Assembly (NCBI GenBank): GCA_002479765.1
Contig: DLOZ01000032.1
Location: forward strand, 68,129 to 132,128
Source of the DNA: Sphingomonadales bacterium UBA7471
Lineage (GTDB): Bacteria > Pseudomonadota > Alphaproteobacteria > Sphingomonadales > Sphingomonadaceae
Direction: 5' to 3'
DNA: 64,000 nt
In this document: positions 7,990-16,770 of the stretch, one piece after another
Layout of the letters: each line of letters begins with the position of its first letter
How positions within the stretch are numbered: position 1 is the first letter of the stretch
The notes under the pieces: model-generated
Database searches by the model: none
Told to the model about the DNA's origin: nothing
What the model saw: only the letters and a program-made list of their open reading frames with translations
Made by a program: the position numbers and the translations under genes

Positions 7990-10025
7990 TATGTTCTCAC
8001 CATCATCCAGCTAACCGCTGTGACAAGGCCCAAAAGCATCACCAGCGCATATGTATAAAGATAACCCGACTGCATTTTAACCGCGAGCTTGCTGCCAAAG
8101 GCAACGACGGCAGCCGAACCGTTCGGCCCAAACCGGTCGATAATGCCAATATCACCCTGCTTCCAGAACAGGCGTCCAAACCAAAAGGCCGGGCGGACAA
8201 AGACCGCATCATATAGTTCGTCGAAATACCATTTGTTCAGGAAGAAACGGTACAATGGCGCAAAGGCAGTCGCCAAACGCTGCGGCGCATCTTTCGACTG
8301 CTGATACATCACATAGGCAACCAACAATCCGGTCAGCATGGCCACTGTCGACGACAGCTTCACCCACAACGGCACCTCATGCATGGCGTGCATCAAATGT
8401 TCATTGAAGAACAATGTGCTGTTCGCCCAGAACGCCTTGCCGGTTTCGGCTTCAATGAAGCCACCGTGGAATACAAAACCAGCGAAAACCGCACCCAATG
8501 TCAGCACGCCCAATGGGATAAGCATCGGCCACGGGCTTTCATGCGGATGATAGCCAGCGGTGCCGTCAGCATGCGCGTCGTGGGCATGATCATGCGCATG
8601 TTCATCATGATCGCCATGGTCGTGCATCGCATGTTGAATATGCTCCGACTGCGCCCAACGCGGCGTTCCGAAGAATGTGAGGAACATCAGGCGCCAGCTG
8701 TAAAAGCTGGTCAACAATGCCGCCAGAACGCCAATGCCAAACGCATACATATGGAAGGTTGAGTGGCTCGCAAATGCGGCTTCGATGATCGCATCCTTGG
8801 AATAGAAACCAGCAAACCCGCTGACGCCAACAATACCAACGCCGGTAATCGCCAATGTGCCCGCCATCATTGCCCAGAAGGTCAGCGGGATATGTTTCCG
8901 CAAACCGCCATAATAACGCATGTCCTGTTCATGATGCATTGCGTGGATGACCGAGCCCGCACCAAGGAACAGCAAAGCCTTAAAGAAAGCGTGCGTGAAC
9001 AAATGGAACATCGCCGCGCCATATGCGCCCGTGCCCGCTGCAAAGAACATATATCCAAGCTGCGAGCATGTGGAGTACGCAATGACGCGTTTGATGTCGG
9101 TTTGCACCAAGCCCACGGTCGCTGCAAAAATGGCCGTCGTCGCGCCGACTATCGTCACAACGTCGAGCGCAAACTGGCTTGTTTCAAACAATGGCGACAG
9201 GCGGCAGACCATGAACACACCAGCGGTAACCATCGTTGCTGCGTGAATAAGCGCCGACACAGGTGTCGGACCTTCCATCGCGTCAGGCAGCCATGTGTGC
9301 AGGCCCAACTGCGCAGACTTGCCCATCGCACCGATGAACAACAATATGCACAGCAAGCTCATCGTATCGACGCGGAACCCAAGGAAGCCAATGCTTGATC
9401 CGACCTTATCCGGTGCCGCCGCCAAAATGTCCGGAATAGAAACCGTGCCAAACAGCCAGAACACGCCGAAGATACCCAGCATGAAGCCAAGGTCGCCAAC
9501 GCGGTTTACGACAAACGCCTTGATCGCTGCGGCATTAGCGCTTGGCTTTTTGTACCAGAAACCAATCAACAGATAAGACGCTAGCCCCACCCCTTCCCAT
9601 CCGAAGAACATTTGGACGAGATTGTTGGCGGTCACGAGCATCAACATCGCGAAAGTAAACAACGACAGATACGCAAAGAAGCGCGGCTGATCGGGGTCTT
9701 CTTCCATATAGCCCCAGCTATACAGATGGACGAGCGCAGAAACGGTGGTGATGACCACCAACATAACCGCGGTCAGCGCATCAACCCGCAATTCCCAATC
9801 GAATGACAAATCACCCGACTGGACCCAGTTCATCACCGGCGCGACATAAGCGGTCTCACTGCCGTTGAGAAAGCCGATGAAAATCGGCCAGCTCAGCAAA
9901 GACGCCGTAAACAGACCAGCTGTGGTAATGGTCTTTGCGGCAACCGCGCCAATAAAGCGTTGGCCAAGCCCCGCGACGAGCGCAGCCAAAAGCGGAAGAA
10001 AAACAATGATATGGATCGAAGTCAC
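7989..10025 (-). CDS. nuoL: NADH-quinone oxidoreductase subunit L
   Basis: 678 residues: the distal antiporter-like pumping subunit with its long lateral amphipathic C-terminal helix. Diagnostic segments are FFGWEGVGLASYLLIGFWY, KSAQLGLHTWLPDAMEGPTP (essential Lys and His), and KRVIAYSTCSQLGYMF. Between about residues 465 and 495 there is a strongly His/Asp/Glu-rich loop (HAMHDHGDHDEHAHDHAHDA) before HESPWPMLIPL. A shorter His-rich loop is common in alphaproteobacterial NuoL, but this one is conspicuous and might bind metal. It follows nuoK by 6 bp and shares one base with nuoM. Confidence 0.97.
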   Translation of the reverse strand: MTSIHIIVFLPLLAALVAGLGQRFIGAVAAKTITTAGLFTASLLSWPIFIGFLNGSETAYVAPVMNWVQSGDLSFDWELRVDALTAVMLVVITTVSALVHLYSWGYMEEDPDQPRFFAYLSLFTFAMLMLVTANNLVQMFFGWEGVGLASYLLIGFWYKKPSANAAAIKAFVVNRVGDLGFMLGIFGVFWLFGTVSIPDILAAAPDKVGSSIGFLGFRVDTMSLLCILLFIGAMGKSAQLGLHTWLPDAMEGPTPVSALIHAATMVTAGVFMVCRLSPLFETSQFALDVVTIVGATTAIFAATVGLVQTDIKRVIAYSTCSQLGYMFFAAGTGAYGAAMFHLFTHAFFKALLFLGAGSVIHAMHHEQDMRYYGGLRKHIPLTFWAMMAGTLAITGVGIVGVSGFAGFYSKDAIIEAAFASHSTFHMYAFGIGVLAALLTSFYSWRLMFLTFFGTPRWAQSEHIQHAMHDHGDHDEHAHDHAHDAHADGTAGYHPHESPWPMLIPLGVLTLGAVFAGFVFHGGFIEAETGKAFWANSTLFFNEHLMHAMHEVPLWVKLSSTVAMLTGLLVAYVMYQQSKDAPQRLATAFAPLYRFFLNKWYFDELYDAVFVRPAFWFGRLFWKQGDIGIIDRFGPNGSAAVVAFGSKLAVKMQSGYLYTYALVMLLGLVTAVSWMMVRT

Positions 10026-10031
10026 TGGATG

Positions 10032-10337
10032 TTATCCCTTCATCCGGTTGACATCGTCAACGGCAATGGTGCCCCGGCCACGGAAGTAGATGACCAATAT
10101 CGCAAGGCCGATGGCCGCTTCGCCAGCAGCCACTGTCAGCACGAACATCGCGAAAATCTGGCCAGTAAGGTCGCCCAGAAAGACGCTGAACGCCACGAGG
10201 TTGATATTTACCGCAAGCAAAATGAGCTCAATCGCCATCAAAATGATGATCACATTTTTGCGGTTCAGGAAAATGCCCAGTACACCCATGACGAACAGGA
10301 TGCTGCTCACCACAAGATAATGTTCGATACCAATCAC
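10032..10337 (-). CDS. nuoK: NADH-quinone oxidoreductase subunit K
   Basis: 101 residues with three transmembrane helices, the family's standard size. The two conserved membrane glutamates used in proton translocation are visible in IILMAIELILLAVNINLVAF and in the FVLTVAAGEAAIGLAI helix. It overlaps the nuoJ stop by 4 nt (start at 10337, nuoJ ends 10334), consistent with coupled synthesis of neighbouring membrane subunits. Confidence 0.97.
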   Translation of the reverse strand: MIGIEHYLVVSSILFVMGVLGIFLNRKNVIIILMAIELILLAVNINLVAFSVFLGDLTGQIFAMFVLTVAAGEAAIGLAILVIYFRGRGTIAVDDVNRMKG

Positions 10338-10954
10338 AACTCGATCCCCTGCCCTACCGGTTGATTGACATTGCGCGTCGCGTCTTCGGGACGGCGCTGT
10401 ACCTGGCTGCTGATGCTCTGGCCCCGGGTGCCATGGCTCTTACGATGGGTAAGAACAATCGCGCCCACCATGGCCACCAAAAGAATGAGGCCCGCGGTTT
10501 CAAACATGAACACATATTTGCTGTACAACAGGCCGCCAATAGCCTCGATATTGGGAACAGCGGCCGACACGGTAGCTGCGCCCGCCTCTGGCGTGCCCAA
10601 AGTGACTGCTCCGGCCTGATATGCACCAATGCCCAGCACGAGCTCAGGAGCGAGAACAACGGCGAGCAATAACCCAAGCGGAACGTTTTTCACAAAACCG
10701 GCGCGCAGTTCCGCAAAGTCAATGTCGAGCATCATGACCACAAACAGGAACAGCACGGCGACTGCGCCAACATAGACAATGACGAGCAGCATCGCGATAA
10801 ATTCCGCGCCGATCAGGACCATCAGGCCCGCGGCGTTAAAGAAGGCGACGATCAACCACAGTACACTGTGCACGGGGTTGCGCGCAAAGATGACCATCGC
10901 GGCAGACGCGATGACAATGCTTGCGAAAATATAGAATGAGACGAGTTGGATCAC
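10334..10954 (-). CDS. nuoJ: NADH-quinone oxidoreductase subunit J
   Basis: 206 residues with five hydrophobic helices. The third contains the conserved IVYVGAVAVLFLFVVMMLDI segment with the pi-bulge Tyr/Gly region that links quinone reduction to pumping. The C-terminal ~40 residues (HRKSHGTRGQSISSQVQRR) are soluble and basic. It starts 12 bp after nuoI and overlaps nuoK. Assignment follows from the motif and from gene order I-J-K. Confidence 0.96.
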   Translation of the reverse strand: MIQLVSFYIFASIVIASAAMVIFARNPVHSVLWLIVAFFNAAGLMVLIGAEFIAMLLVIVYVGAVAVLFLFVVMMLDIDFAELRAGFVKNVPLGLLLAVVLAPELVLGIGAYQAGAVTLGTPEAGAATVSAAVPNIEAIGGLLYSKYVFMFETAGLILLVAMVGAIVLTHRKSHGTRGQSISSQVQRRPEDATRNVNQPVGQGIEL

Positions 10955-10966
10955 GATGGGCCGCCC

Positions 10967-11455
10967 TTAACGATAGGGTGCATCGGCGGCAAGGTTCGCG
11001 GCAATTGCCCGTTCCCATTTCGCGCCGTTGTCGAGAAGCTTGGCCTTGTCATAAAACAATTCCTCGCGTGTTTCGGTTGCAAATTCGAGGTTTGGTCCCT
11101 CGACAATTGCATCCACTGGGCAAGCTTCTTGGCAGAAACCGCAATAGATGCACTTCGTCATGTCGATGTCATAGCGCGTGGTGCGGCGGCTGCCGTCTTC
11201 GCGCGGTTCTGACTCGATGGTGATGGCCAATGCAGGGCACACCGCTTCGCACAGCTTGCACGCAATGCACCGCTCTTCCCCATTGGGGTAGCGCCGCAAA
11301 GCATGCTCACCGCGAAAACGCGGGCTCAACGGGTTCTTTTCGAACGGATAGTTGATCGTCGCCTTTGGCTTGAAGAAATATTGCAAGGTCAACCAGTGCG
11401 CCTTGACGAATTCCCAAAGGGTAAAGGTTTTGATGAGATGCGCGATGCTGGTCAT
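10967..11455 (-). CDS. nuoI: NADH-quinone oxidoreductase subunit I (2x[4Fe-4S])
   Basis: 162 residues, with an N-terminal amphipathic segment and two ferredoxin motifs: CIACKLCEAVCPALAITI and CIYCGFCQEACPVDAIVE. These bind clusters N6a and N6b, which pass electrons from NuoG towards N2 in NuoB at the membrane interface. RYPNGEERCIACK is typical of the alphaproteobacterial/mitochondrial TYKY subunit. Its ATG overlaps the nuoH stop by 4 nt. Confidence 0.98.
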   Translation of the reverse strand: MTSIAHLIKTFTLWEFVKAHWLTLQYFFKPKATINYPFEKNPLSPRFRGEHALRRYPNGEERCIACKLCEAVCPALAITIESEPREDGSRRTTRYDIDMTKCIYCGFCQEACPVDAIVEGPNLEFATETREELFYDKAKLLDNGAKWERAIAANLAADAPYR

Positions 11456-12498
11456 GCGAAATGTCCTGTGAACATAAGATAGCCGCTCACCAAAAAGACC
11501 CAGAACAGCGAGATTGGCAGGAATATTTTCCAGCCCAGACGCATCAATTGGTCATAACGGTAACGCGGTACAGTCGCCTTCACCCAAGCGAAGACAAAGA
11601 ACATCAAAAGGATTTTGGCCAAGAACCAGATGATGCCGGGAACGGCATATAATGGCGCCCAATCCACTGGCGGCAAATATCCACCCCAAAACAGGATGGC
11701 GTTGAGCGCGCACATCAACAGCACGTTGGCATATTCGCCCAGCCAGAACAAAGCGAACGCCATCGACGAATATTCGGTCTGGTAACCGGCAACCAGCTCG
11801 CTCTCGGCCTCGGTCAAATCGAAAGGCGCGCGCGCGGTTTCTGCCATGGAACTGATGAGGAACATGATCGCGATCGGGAACAGCAACGGGTTGAACGCAT
11901 AAGCGTTGATGAAGCCAAAAATATGGCCCCGCTGCCCCTCGACAATACCGCCCACATTGAATGTACCGGCCCAAAGAACAATGCAGATCAGGATGAAGCC
12001 AATCGAGACTTCATAAGAAATCATCTGCGCCGCCGCGCGCATGGCGGAATAAAACGGATATTTTGAGTTGGACGCCCAACCGGCAATGACCACACCATAT
12101 ACGCCAAGGCTGCTAATCGCGAGAATGTAGAGCAAGCCCACGTTGATATTGGACAGCACAACGCCGTCTGCAAATGGAATAACCGCCCATGCCATCAAAG
12201 CGACGGTAAAGGTAATAATCGGCGCAATCAAAAACAGTCCGCGGTTCGACGCGCTCGGAATGATTGTTTCCTGCAAGAACACCTTAAGTCCGTCAGCGAA
12301 CGACTGAAGGACGCCGAAGGGACCAACCACGTTGGGACCTCTGCGAAGGGCAAAAGCCGCCCACAATTTGCGTTCAGCGTAAATGATGAGCGCGACGGCC
12401 AGCATCAGCGGCAATGCAATGAGCAATATGCCCGCGATGGTTGCGGTGAACCATGCGGCTTCGTAGCTCATCCCGAGGGTTTGGAAGAAAGATGTCAT
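11452..12498 (-). CDS. nuoH: NADH-quinone oxidoreductase subunit H
   Basis: 348 residues from the ATG at 12498; a longer in-frame extension to 12573 overlaps nuoG and lacks family similarity, so the 12498 start (ATGA overlap with the nuoG stop) is preferred. About eight transmembrane helices. Conserved segments include YAERKLWAAFALRRGPNVVG, EMARAPFDL-like AETARAPFDLTEAESELVAG, and WVKATVPRYRYDQLMRLGWK. This subunit forms the quinone-binding chamber at the junction of peripheral and membrane arms. Confidence 0.97.
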   Translation of the reverse strand: MTSFFQTLGMSYEAAWFTATIAGILLIALPLMLAVALIIYAERKLWAAFALRRGPNVVGPFGVLQSFADGLKVFLQETIIPSASNRGLFLIAPIITFTVALMAWAVIPFADGVVLSNINVGLLYILAISSLGVYGVVIAGWASNSKYPFYSAMRAAAQMISYEVSIGFILICIVLWAGTFNVGGIVEGQRGHIFGFINAYAFNPLLFPIAIMFLISSMAETARAPFDLTEAESELVAGYQTEYSSMAFALFWLGEYANVLLMCALNAILFWGGYLPPVDWAPLYAVPGIIWFLAKILLMFFVFAWVKATVPRYRYDQLMRLGWKIFLPISLFWVFLVSGYLMFTGHFA

Positions 12499-14495
12499 TC
12501 CGCTGCCTCCAGATATTGCGTGCCGTGCACCAGTTCCGCCGAGCACCGCTGCATCGTTTCCGACGCGCGGCAAATTGCGTTGGTCAGGTAGAAATCCTTA
12601 ATCGGATAATCGGCGATCTTGCCATTTACGGCTGACGGCAATGTGGGTTCAGACCAGCCATAATCGGCAAGGCCTTCGACGCCCAATGCAGGGACAGCGT
12701 TGAACATTTCAACGCGGAGCGCCTCAAGGCTGTCAAACGGCAAACGTTTGCCCAGCACATCCGACAAAGCGCGGAATATCGCCCAATCTTCACGCGCATC
12801 ACCGGGTGGGAACACGGCGCGTTCCCCGCGCTGCACGCGGCCTTCGAGGTTGACGTAGGTGCCGGATTTTTCGCTATACGCTGCACCTGGCAAAATGACG
12901 TCGGCATGATGCGCGCCATTGTCGCCATGATGGCCGACATAAACTTTGAAGCTGCCTGCAAACAGGCTGTAATCAGCTTCATCAGCCGCGAGGAAGAACG
13001 CCAGCTTGGGCGCCTTGGCCGCCACCGCCTTGATACCGCCATCATGCGCATATCCAAGCATCAGTCCGCCCATACGCGCTGCCGCAAAGTGCAGCACGTT
13101 AAAGCCATTCCAGCCATCACGGACGAGCTTATATTTCGATGCAAACGCCAATGCCGCGCCATGGACGCCTTCATAACGCAATGCGCCGCCGCCCACGATG
13201 ATCGCTGGGCGTTCAGCAGCCTTTAATGCATCGGCAAGAGCCTTTGGCGCTTTCACCAGTGCGCTCAAATCGTCTCCGAGCCATTCAACCTTATAGGTCA
13301 AATCCGTTACTGGCCCGATGGCAAACACCTTTGCACCGCGCTTGCGGATGGCTTTTTGGATACGCGTGTTCACCAAAGGTGCTTCACGGCGCAGGTCGCT
13401 ACCGACCAGCAAAATCACGTCCGCATTTTCGATGCCCGCGATGGTGGTGTTGAAGTTTACGGCCGACAGCGACGACGTATCATATGCAAGCCCCGTTTGA
13501 CGGCCCTCAAGCATGGACGAACCTGCAAGCGCACGCGCGGCAAACATTGTTTCGCAATCGACCTGATCGCCTGCGATTACCGCAGCATCGCCGGACCAAT
13601 TGGCCTTGATTGCGTCAAACGCTTCGGCCCAGCTGGCTGCAACAAGCTTCCCATCCTTGCGGATATACGGCTTGTCCAAACGACGATGCGTGAGGCCATC
13701 CACGGCGTGGCGTGTCTTATCTGACGCCCATTCTTCGTTCACATCATCATTGATGCGTGGAAGCGCCCGCAATACGGCCCTGCCCCGGCTATCCAGGCGG
13801 ATGTTGGTGCCGACCGCATCCATCACGTCGATGCTTGGCGTCTTTTTCAATTCCCACGGGCGTGCTTCGAAAGCATAAGGCTTCGATGTCAGCGCACCCA
13901 CCGGACATAGGTCAACGACATTGCCTGAAAGCTCGCTTTGCATGGCGTGCTCCAGATAGGTCGTGATCTGCATATTCTCGCCGCGACCAATCGCGCCGAC
14001 TTCTTCAATGCCGGCCACTTCTTCGGTAAACCGAACGCAACGTGTGCACTGGATGCAACGTGTCATCGCCGTTTTGACGATTGGGCCCATATATTTTTCG
14101 GTGACCGCACGCTTGTTCTCTTCGAAGCGCGAAGCACCGCGACCATAAGCCACGCTTTGGTCTTGCAAATCACATTCACCACCTTGGTCGCAAATCGGGC
14201 AATCCAGCGGGTGATTGATGAGCAGAAATTCCATCACACCTTCGCGTGCCTTTTTGACCATCGGGCTGTCGGTCTTGATGATCTGCCCTTCGGTGGCGGG
14301 CAGCGCACAGCTTGCCTGTGGCTTTGGCGGCCCAGGCGCAACCTCGACCAAACACATGCGGCAATTGCCCGCAATGGACAGCCGCTCATGATAGCAAAAG
14401 CGCGGAATTTCCTTCCCCGCCATCTCACATGCCTGAAGCACAGTCGCGCCTGCAGGAACTTCGAGTTCTAAACCGTCTACGGTGACTTTAGGCAT
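12495..14495 (-). CDS. nuoG: NADH-quinone oxidoreductase subunit G
   Basis: 666 residues, the short alphaproteobacterial/mitochondrial form rather than the ~900-residue E. coli form. The N-terminal [2Fe-2S] site is CYHERLSIAGNCRMCLVEV. It is followed by the His/Cys cluster region NHPLDCPICDQGGECDLQD and the [4Fe-4S] motif CIQCTRCVRF, then a molybdopterin-oxidoreductase-like domain with no evident cofactor role. It relays electrons along the peripheral arm. It is separated by 2 bp from nuoF and overlaps nuoH by 4 nt. Confidence 0.97.
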   Translation of the reverse strand: MPKVTVDGLELEVPAGATVLQACEMAGKEIPRFCYHERLSIAGNCRMCLVEVAPGPPKPQASCALPATEGQIIKTDSPMVKKAREGVMEFLLINHPLDCPICDQGGECDLQDQSVAYGRGASRFEENKRAVTEKYMGPIVKTAMTRCIQCTRCVRFTEEVAGIEEVGAIGRGENMQITTYLEHAMQSELSGNVVDLCPVGALTSKPYAFEARPWELKKTPSIDVMDAVGTNIRLDSRGRAVLRALPRINDDVNEEWASDKTRHAVDGLTHRRLDKPYIRKDGKLVAASWAEAFDAIKANWSGDAAVIAGDQVDCETMFAARALAGSSMLEGRQTGLAYDTSSLSAVNFNTTIAGIENADVILLVGSDLRREAPLVNTRIQKAIRKRGAKVFAIGPVTDLTYKVEWLGDDLSALVKAPKALADALKAAERPAIIVGGGALRYEGVHGAALAFASKYKLVRDGWNGFNVLHFAAARMGGLMLGYAHDGGIKAVAAKAPKLAFFLAADEADYSLFAGSFKVYVGHHGDNGAHHADVILPGAAYSEKSGTYVNLEGRVQRGERAVFPPGDAREDWAIFRALSDVLGKRLPFDSLEALRVEMFNAVPALGVEGLADYGWSEPTLPSAVNGKIADYPIKDFYLTNAICRASETMQRCSAELVHGTQYLEAAE

Positions 14496-14497
14496 TA

Positions 14498-15793
14498 TTA
14501 TTCTGCTGCCTCCAACATATCGTCGCCCTTGGCTTCATGGATGCGGCGTTCCATCTCTGGACGGAAATGCTTGATGAGGCCCTGAATTGGCCACGCAGCA
14601 GCATCGCCGAGCGCACAAATTGTGTGGCCCTCAACCTGCTTCGTAACATCGTACAGCGTATCAATGTCGCCAATCTCGGCATTGCCCGTGCGCATCTTTT
14701 CCATGACGCGCCACATCCAGCCAGTGCCTTCACGGCATGGCGTACATTGGCCGCAGCTTTCATGCTTATAAAAATAAGACAGGCGCGAAATTGCGCGAAC
14801 AATGTCTGTCGACTTGTCCATAACGATGACCGCTGCGGTACCAAGGCCGGAACCAACGGCCTTACAGCCGTCAAAATCCATGGGCACGTCCATCATCATG
14901 GCGGCTGGCACCAATGGTACCGACGAGCCACCGGGAATGACGGCGAGCAAATTATCCCAACCACCGCGGATACCACCACAATGCTTTTCGATCAGCTCGC
15001 GGAACGGAATGCCCATTTCTTCTTCGACAACGCATGGCTTTTCGACATGGCCCGAAATCTGGAACAGCTTTGTACCATGGTTATTCTCACGACCAAAGCT
15101 TTTGAACCATGCCGCGCCGCGACGCAGGATGGTTGGAACAACGGCAATGCTCTCAACATTGTTCACCGTCGTTGGGCAGCCATACAGGCCAGCGCCCGCA
15201 GGAAATGGCGGTTTCAGGCGGGGTTGCCCCTTTTTGCCTTCAAGGCTTTCGATCATCGCGGTTTCTTCGCCGCAGATATAGGCGCCTGCGCCGCGATGGA
15301 CGAACACATCAAAGTCATAGCCTGACTTGGCGGCATTCTTGCCCAGCAGTCCGGCTGCATATGCCTCGGCAACAGCTTTTTCGAGCACCTTGGCTTCGAA
15401 GATATATTCGCCGCGAATGTAAATATAGGCCGCACGCGCGCGCATCGCAAAACCGGCGATCAACGCGCCTTCGATCAGCTTGTGCGGATCATGGCGGATG
15501 ATTTCGCGATCTTTGCACGAACCGGGCTCAGATTCATCGGCATTGATGACAAGGAAGTTTGGACGTTCGGGCGTCGGTGCCTTGGGCATGAAGCTCCACT
15601 TCATACCGGTCGGGAAGCCAGCGCCACCCCGGCCACGAAGTCCGGATGCCTTCACTTCTTCGATAATGGCATCTTGTCCGGCCTTCATCAAATTGGCGGT
15701 TTTGTCCCAATCGCCACGCGCCTGCGCAGCTTTCAAGCCGAAATCTTGATAGCCGTACAGGTTGGTAAAAATGCGGTCTTTGTCAGCGAGCAT
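14498..15793 (-). CDS. nuoF: NADH-quinone oxidoreductase subunit F (NADH, FMN, N3)
   Basis: 431 residues from the ATG at 15793. The start is fixed by the coupled 45-codon ORF whose TGA overlaps this ATG (TGATG); the nine extra codons to 15820 have no family match. Motifs in order: the NADH-binding glycine-rich stretch GLRGRGGAGFPTGMKW, the FMN region YICGEETAMIESLEG, and the cluster N3 ligands ESCGQCTPCREG. It oxidises NADH and feeds electrons into the complex at the cytoplasmic tip. Confidence 0.97.
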   Translation of the reverse strand: MLADKDRIFTNLYGYQDFGLKAAQARGDWDKTANLMKAGQDAIIEEVKASGLRGRGGAGFPTGMKWSFMPKAPTPERPNFLVINADESEPGSCKDREIIRHDPHKLIEGALIAGFAMRARAAYIYIRGEYIFEAKVLEKAVAEAYAAGLLGKNAAKSGYDFDVFVHRGAGAYICGEETAMIESLEGKKGQPRLKPPFPAGAGLYGCPTTVNNVESIAVVPTILRRGAAWFKSFGRENNHGTKLFQISGHVEKPCVVEEEMGIPFRELIEKHCGGIRGGWDNLLAVIPGGSSVPLVPAAMMMDVPMDFDGCKAVGSGLGTAAVIVMDKSTDIVRAISRLSYFYKHESCGQCTPCREGTGWMWRVMEKMRTGNAEIGDIDTLYDVTKQVEGHTICALGDAAAWPIQGLIKHFRPEMERRIHEAKGDDMLEAAE

Positions 15794-15930
15794 CAGCCCA
15801 AACCTCCAAGAAGAAACCATGCGCCGCCAGCAATCAGTAGCGCAATGACGGCAAGTTTAATGATGCCCTTGAGCAATTTCCACGCCACGAATGCAGCCAC
15901 AAGAACGCCGATGAGGGGAAGAAATTCCAT
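15793..15930 (-). CDS. 45-residue membrane micro-protein between nuoE and nuoF
   Basis: Read directly from the minus strand: ATG at 15930, TGA ending at 15793, starting MEFLPLIGVLVAAFVAWKLL and ending in AWFLLGGLG. Two hydrophobic stretches flank a KGIIK turn, so it is either one long or two short membrane helices. The start shares one base with the nuoE stop (TGATG) and its stop shares one base with the nuoF ATG. This is the same coupling used by the flanking genes and strong evidence that it is translated. No family is recognised. It is a candidate accessory or assembly factor of complex I, by position only. Confidence 0.75.
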   Translation of the reverse strand: MEFLPLIGVLVAAFVAWKLLKGIIKLAVIALLIAGGAWFLLGGLG

Positions 15931-16598
15931 CAATATTCCCCCCGATAATCATGGTTCTTATCAACCATCGCCTGCAATGTCGTAGCGCCGCCATATGGTT
16001 CAACCGTGTGGCGTCCAGGCAGCTGTGTGCCGATCTTTGGCTGCTTGCCATCCGACAAGTCCTGCAAAATCGCGGTCATGCTGTCGTAATCGAGGTCTTC
16101 GTAATTATCGTCGTTAATCTGAACCATCGGTGCAGAGGCGCAATTGCCCATGCACTCAACTTCGTTCAGCGTGAACATGCCATCGGGCGTTGTTGCGCCT
16201 TTAACGAGGCCCCGGTTCTTGCATGCCGCCATGATATCGTCCGAGCCGCGCAGCATGCACGGCGTTGTGCCACATACCTGAACATGGAAACGGCCCACGG
16301 GCGCGAGATTGTACATGGTGTAGAAACTCGCGACTTCATATGCGCGCATATATGGCATGCCGAGATAGCTTGCGACATATTCGATCACGGGAACCGGCAG
16401 CCATCCTTGTGTCTGTGTTTCTTCGCCCACCTGACGTTGCGCCAAATCAAGCAGAGCCATCACCGCAGATTGCTGACGTCCGGCGGGGTAGCGTCCGATG
16501 TACATGTCGGCGGTCTTCTTGTTTTCAGCCGAAAACGCAAAAGCGCCAAATTGGGCGCGTGCATCCGCTTCGTTTGGAGTGTGTGCTGCATCAGCCAT
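15930..16598 (-). CDS. nuoE: NADH-quinone oxidoreductase subunit E ([2Fe-2S] N1a)
   Basis: 222 residues from the ATG at 16598 (MADAAHTPNEADARAQF). A 14-codon extension upstream is rejected because it runs through the preceding small ORF. The thioredoxin-like [2Fe-2S] ligands are CGTTPC (followed by MLRGSDDI) and CMGNCASAPM. It forms the NADH dehydrogenase tip together with NuoF and NuoG. The C-terminal tail after the cluster domain (QLPGRHTVEPYGGATTL) is the extended alphaproteobacterial form. It is flanked on both sides by unannotated membrane micro-ORFs. Confidence 0.97.
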   Translation of the reverse strand: MADAAHTPNEADARAQFGAFAFSAENKKTADMYIGRYPAGRQQSAVMALLDLAQRQVGEETQTQGWLPVPVIEYVASYLGMPYMRAYEVASFYTMYNLAPVGRFHVQVCGTTPCMLRGSDDIMAACKNRGLVKGATTPDGMFTLNEVECMGNCASAPMVQINDDNYEDLDYDSMTAILQDLSDGKQPKIGTQLPGRHTVEPYGGATTLQAMVDKNHDYRGEY

Positions 16599-16770
16599 GT
16601 GCTTCGTTCCGTCCCCAAATACGTCCCAAATATGCGCCAAACATCATGGCAGCAGCGGTCGAGCCAACTTCCTTGAGCGAGACTTCGCCATGGAACAGCC
16701 ACAGATACGCAGCGACCATCGCGATGGAACCCAATGCAGCGCTCGCTAGAAAAAGCACTTCCCGCGTCAT
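16591..16770 (-). CDS. 59-residue membrane micro-protein between nuoD and nuoE
   Basis: ATG at 16770 and TGA ending at 16591. The protein begins MTREVLFLASAALGSIAMVA, continues AYLWLFHGEVSLKEVG, has a second hydrophobic patch STAAAMMFGAYLG, and ends in the basic tail RIWGRNEAHG. Its ATG shares a base with the nuoD stop (TAATG) and it overlaps the nuoE start by 8 nt. Without this ORF there would be a 171-bp gap in an operon otherwise packed without spaces. One N-terminal transmembrane helix is clear and a second is possible. No named family is recognised; a complex I accessory role is inferred from position. Confidence 0.75.
   Translation of the reverse strand: MTREVLFLASAALGSIAMVAAYLWLFHGEVSLKEVGSTAAAMMFGAYLGRIWGRNEAHG

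Noticed and set aside
14537..15325. 262-codon ORF antisense to nuoF
   Set aside because: Caused by codon bias opposite nuoF; no start signal and no plausible protein pattern.
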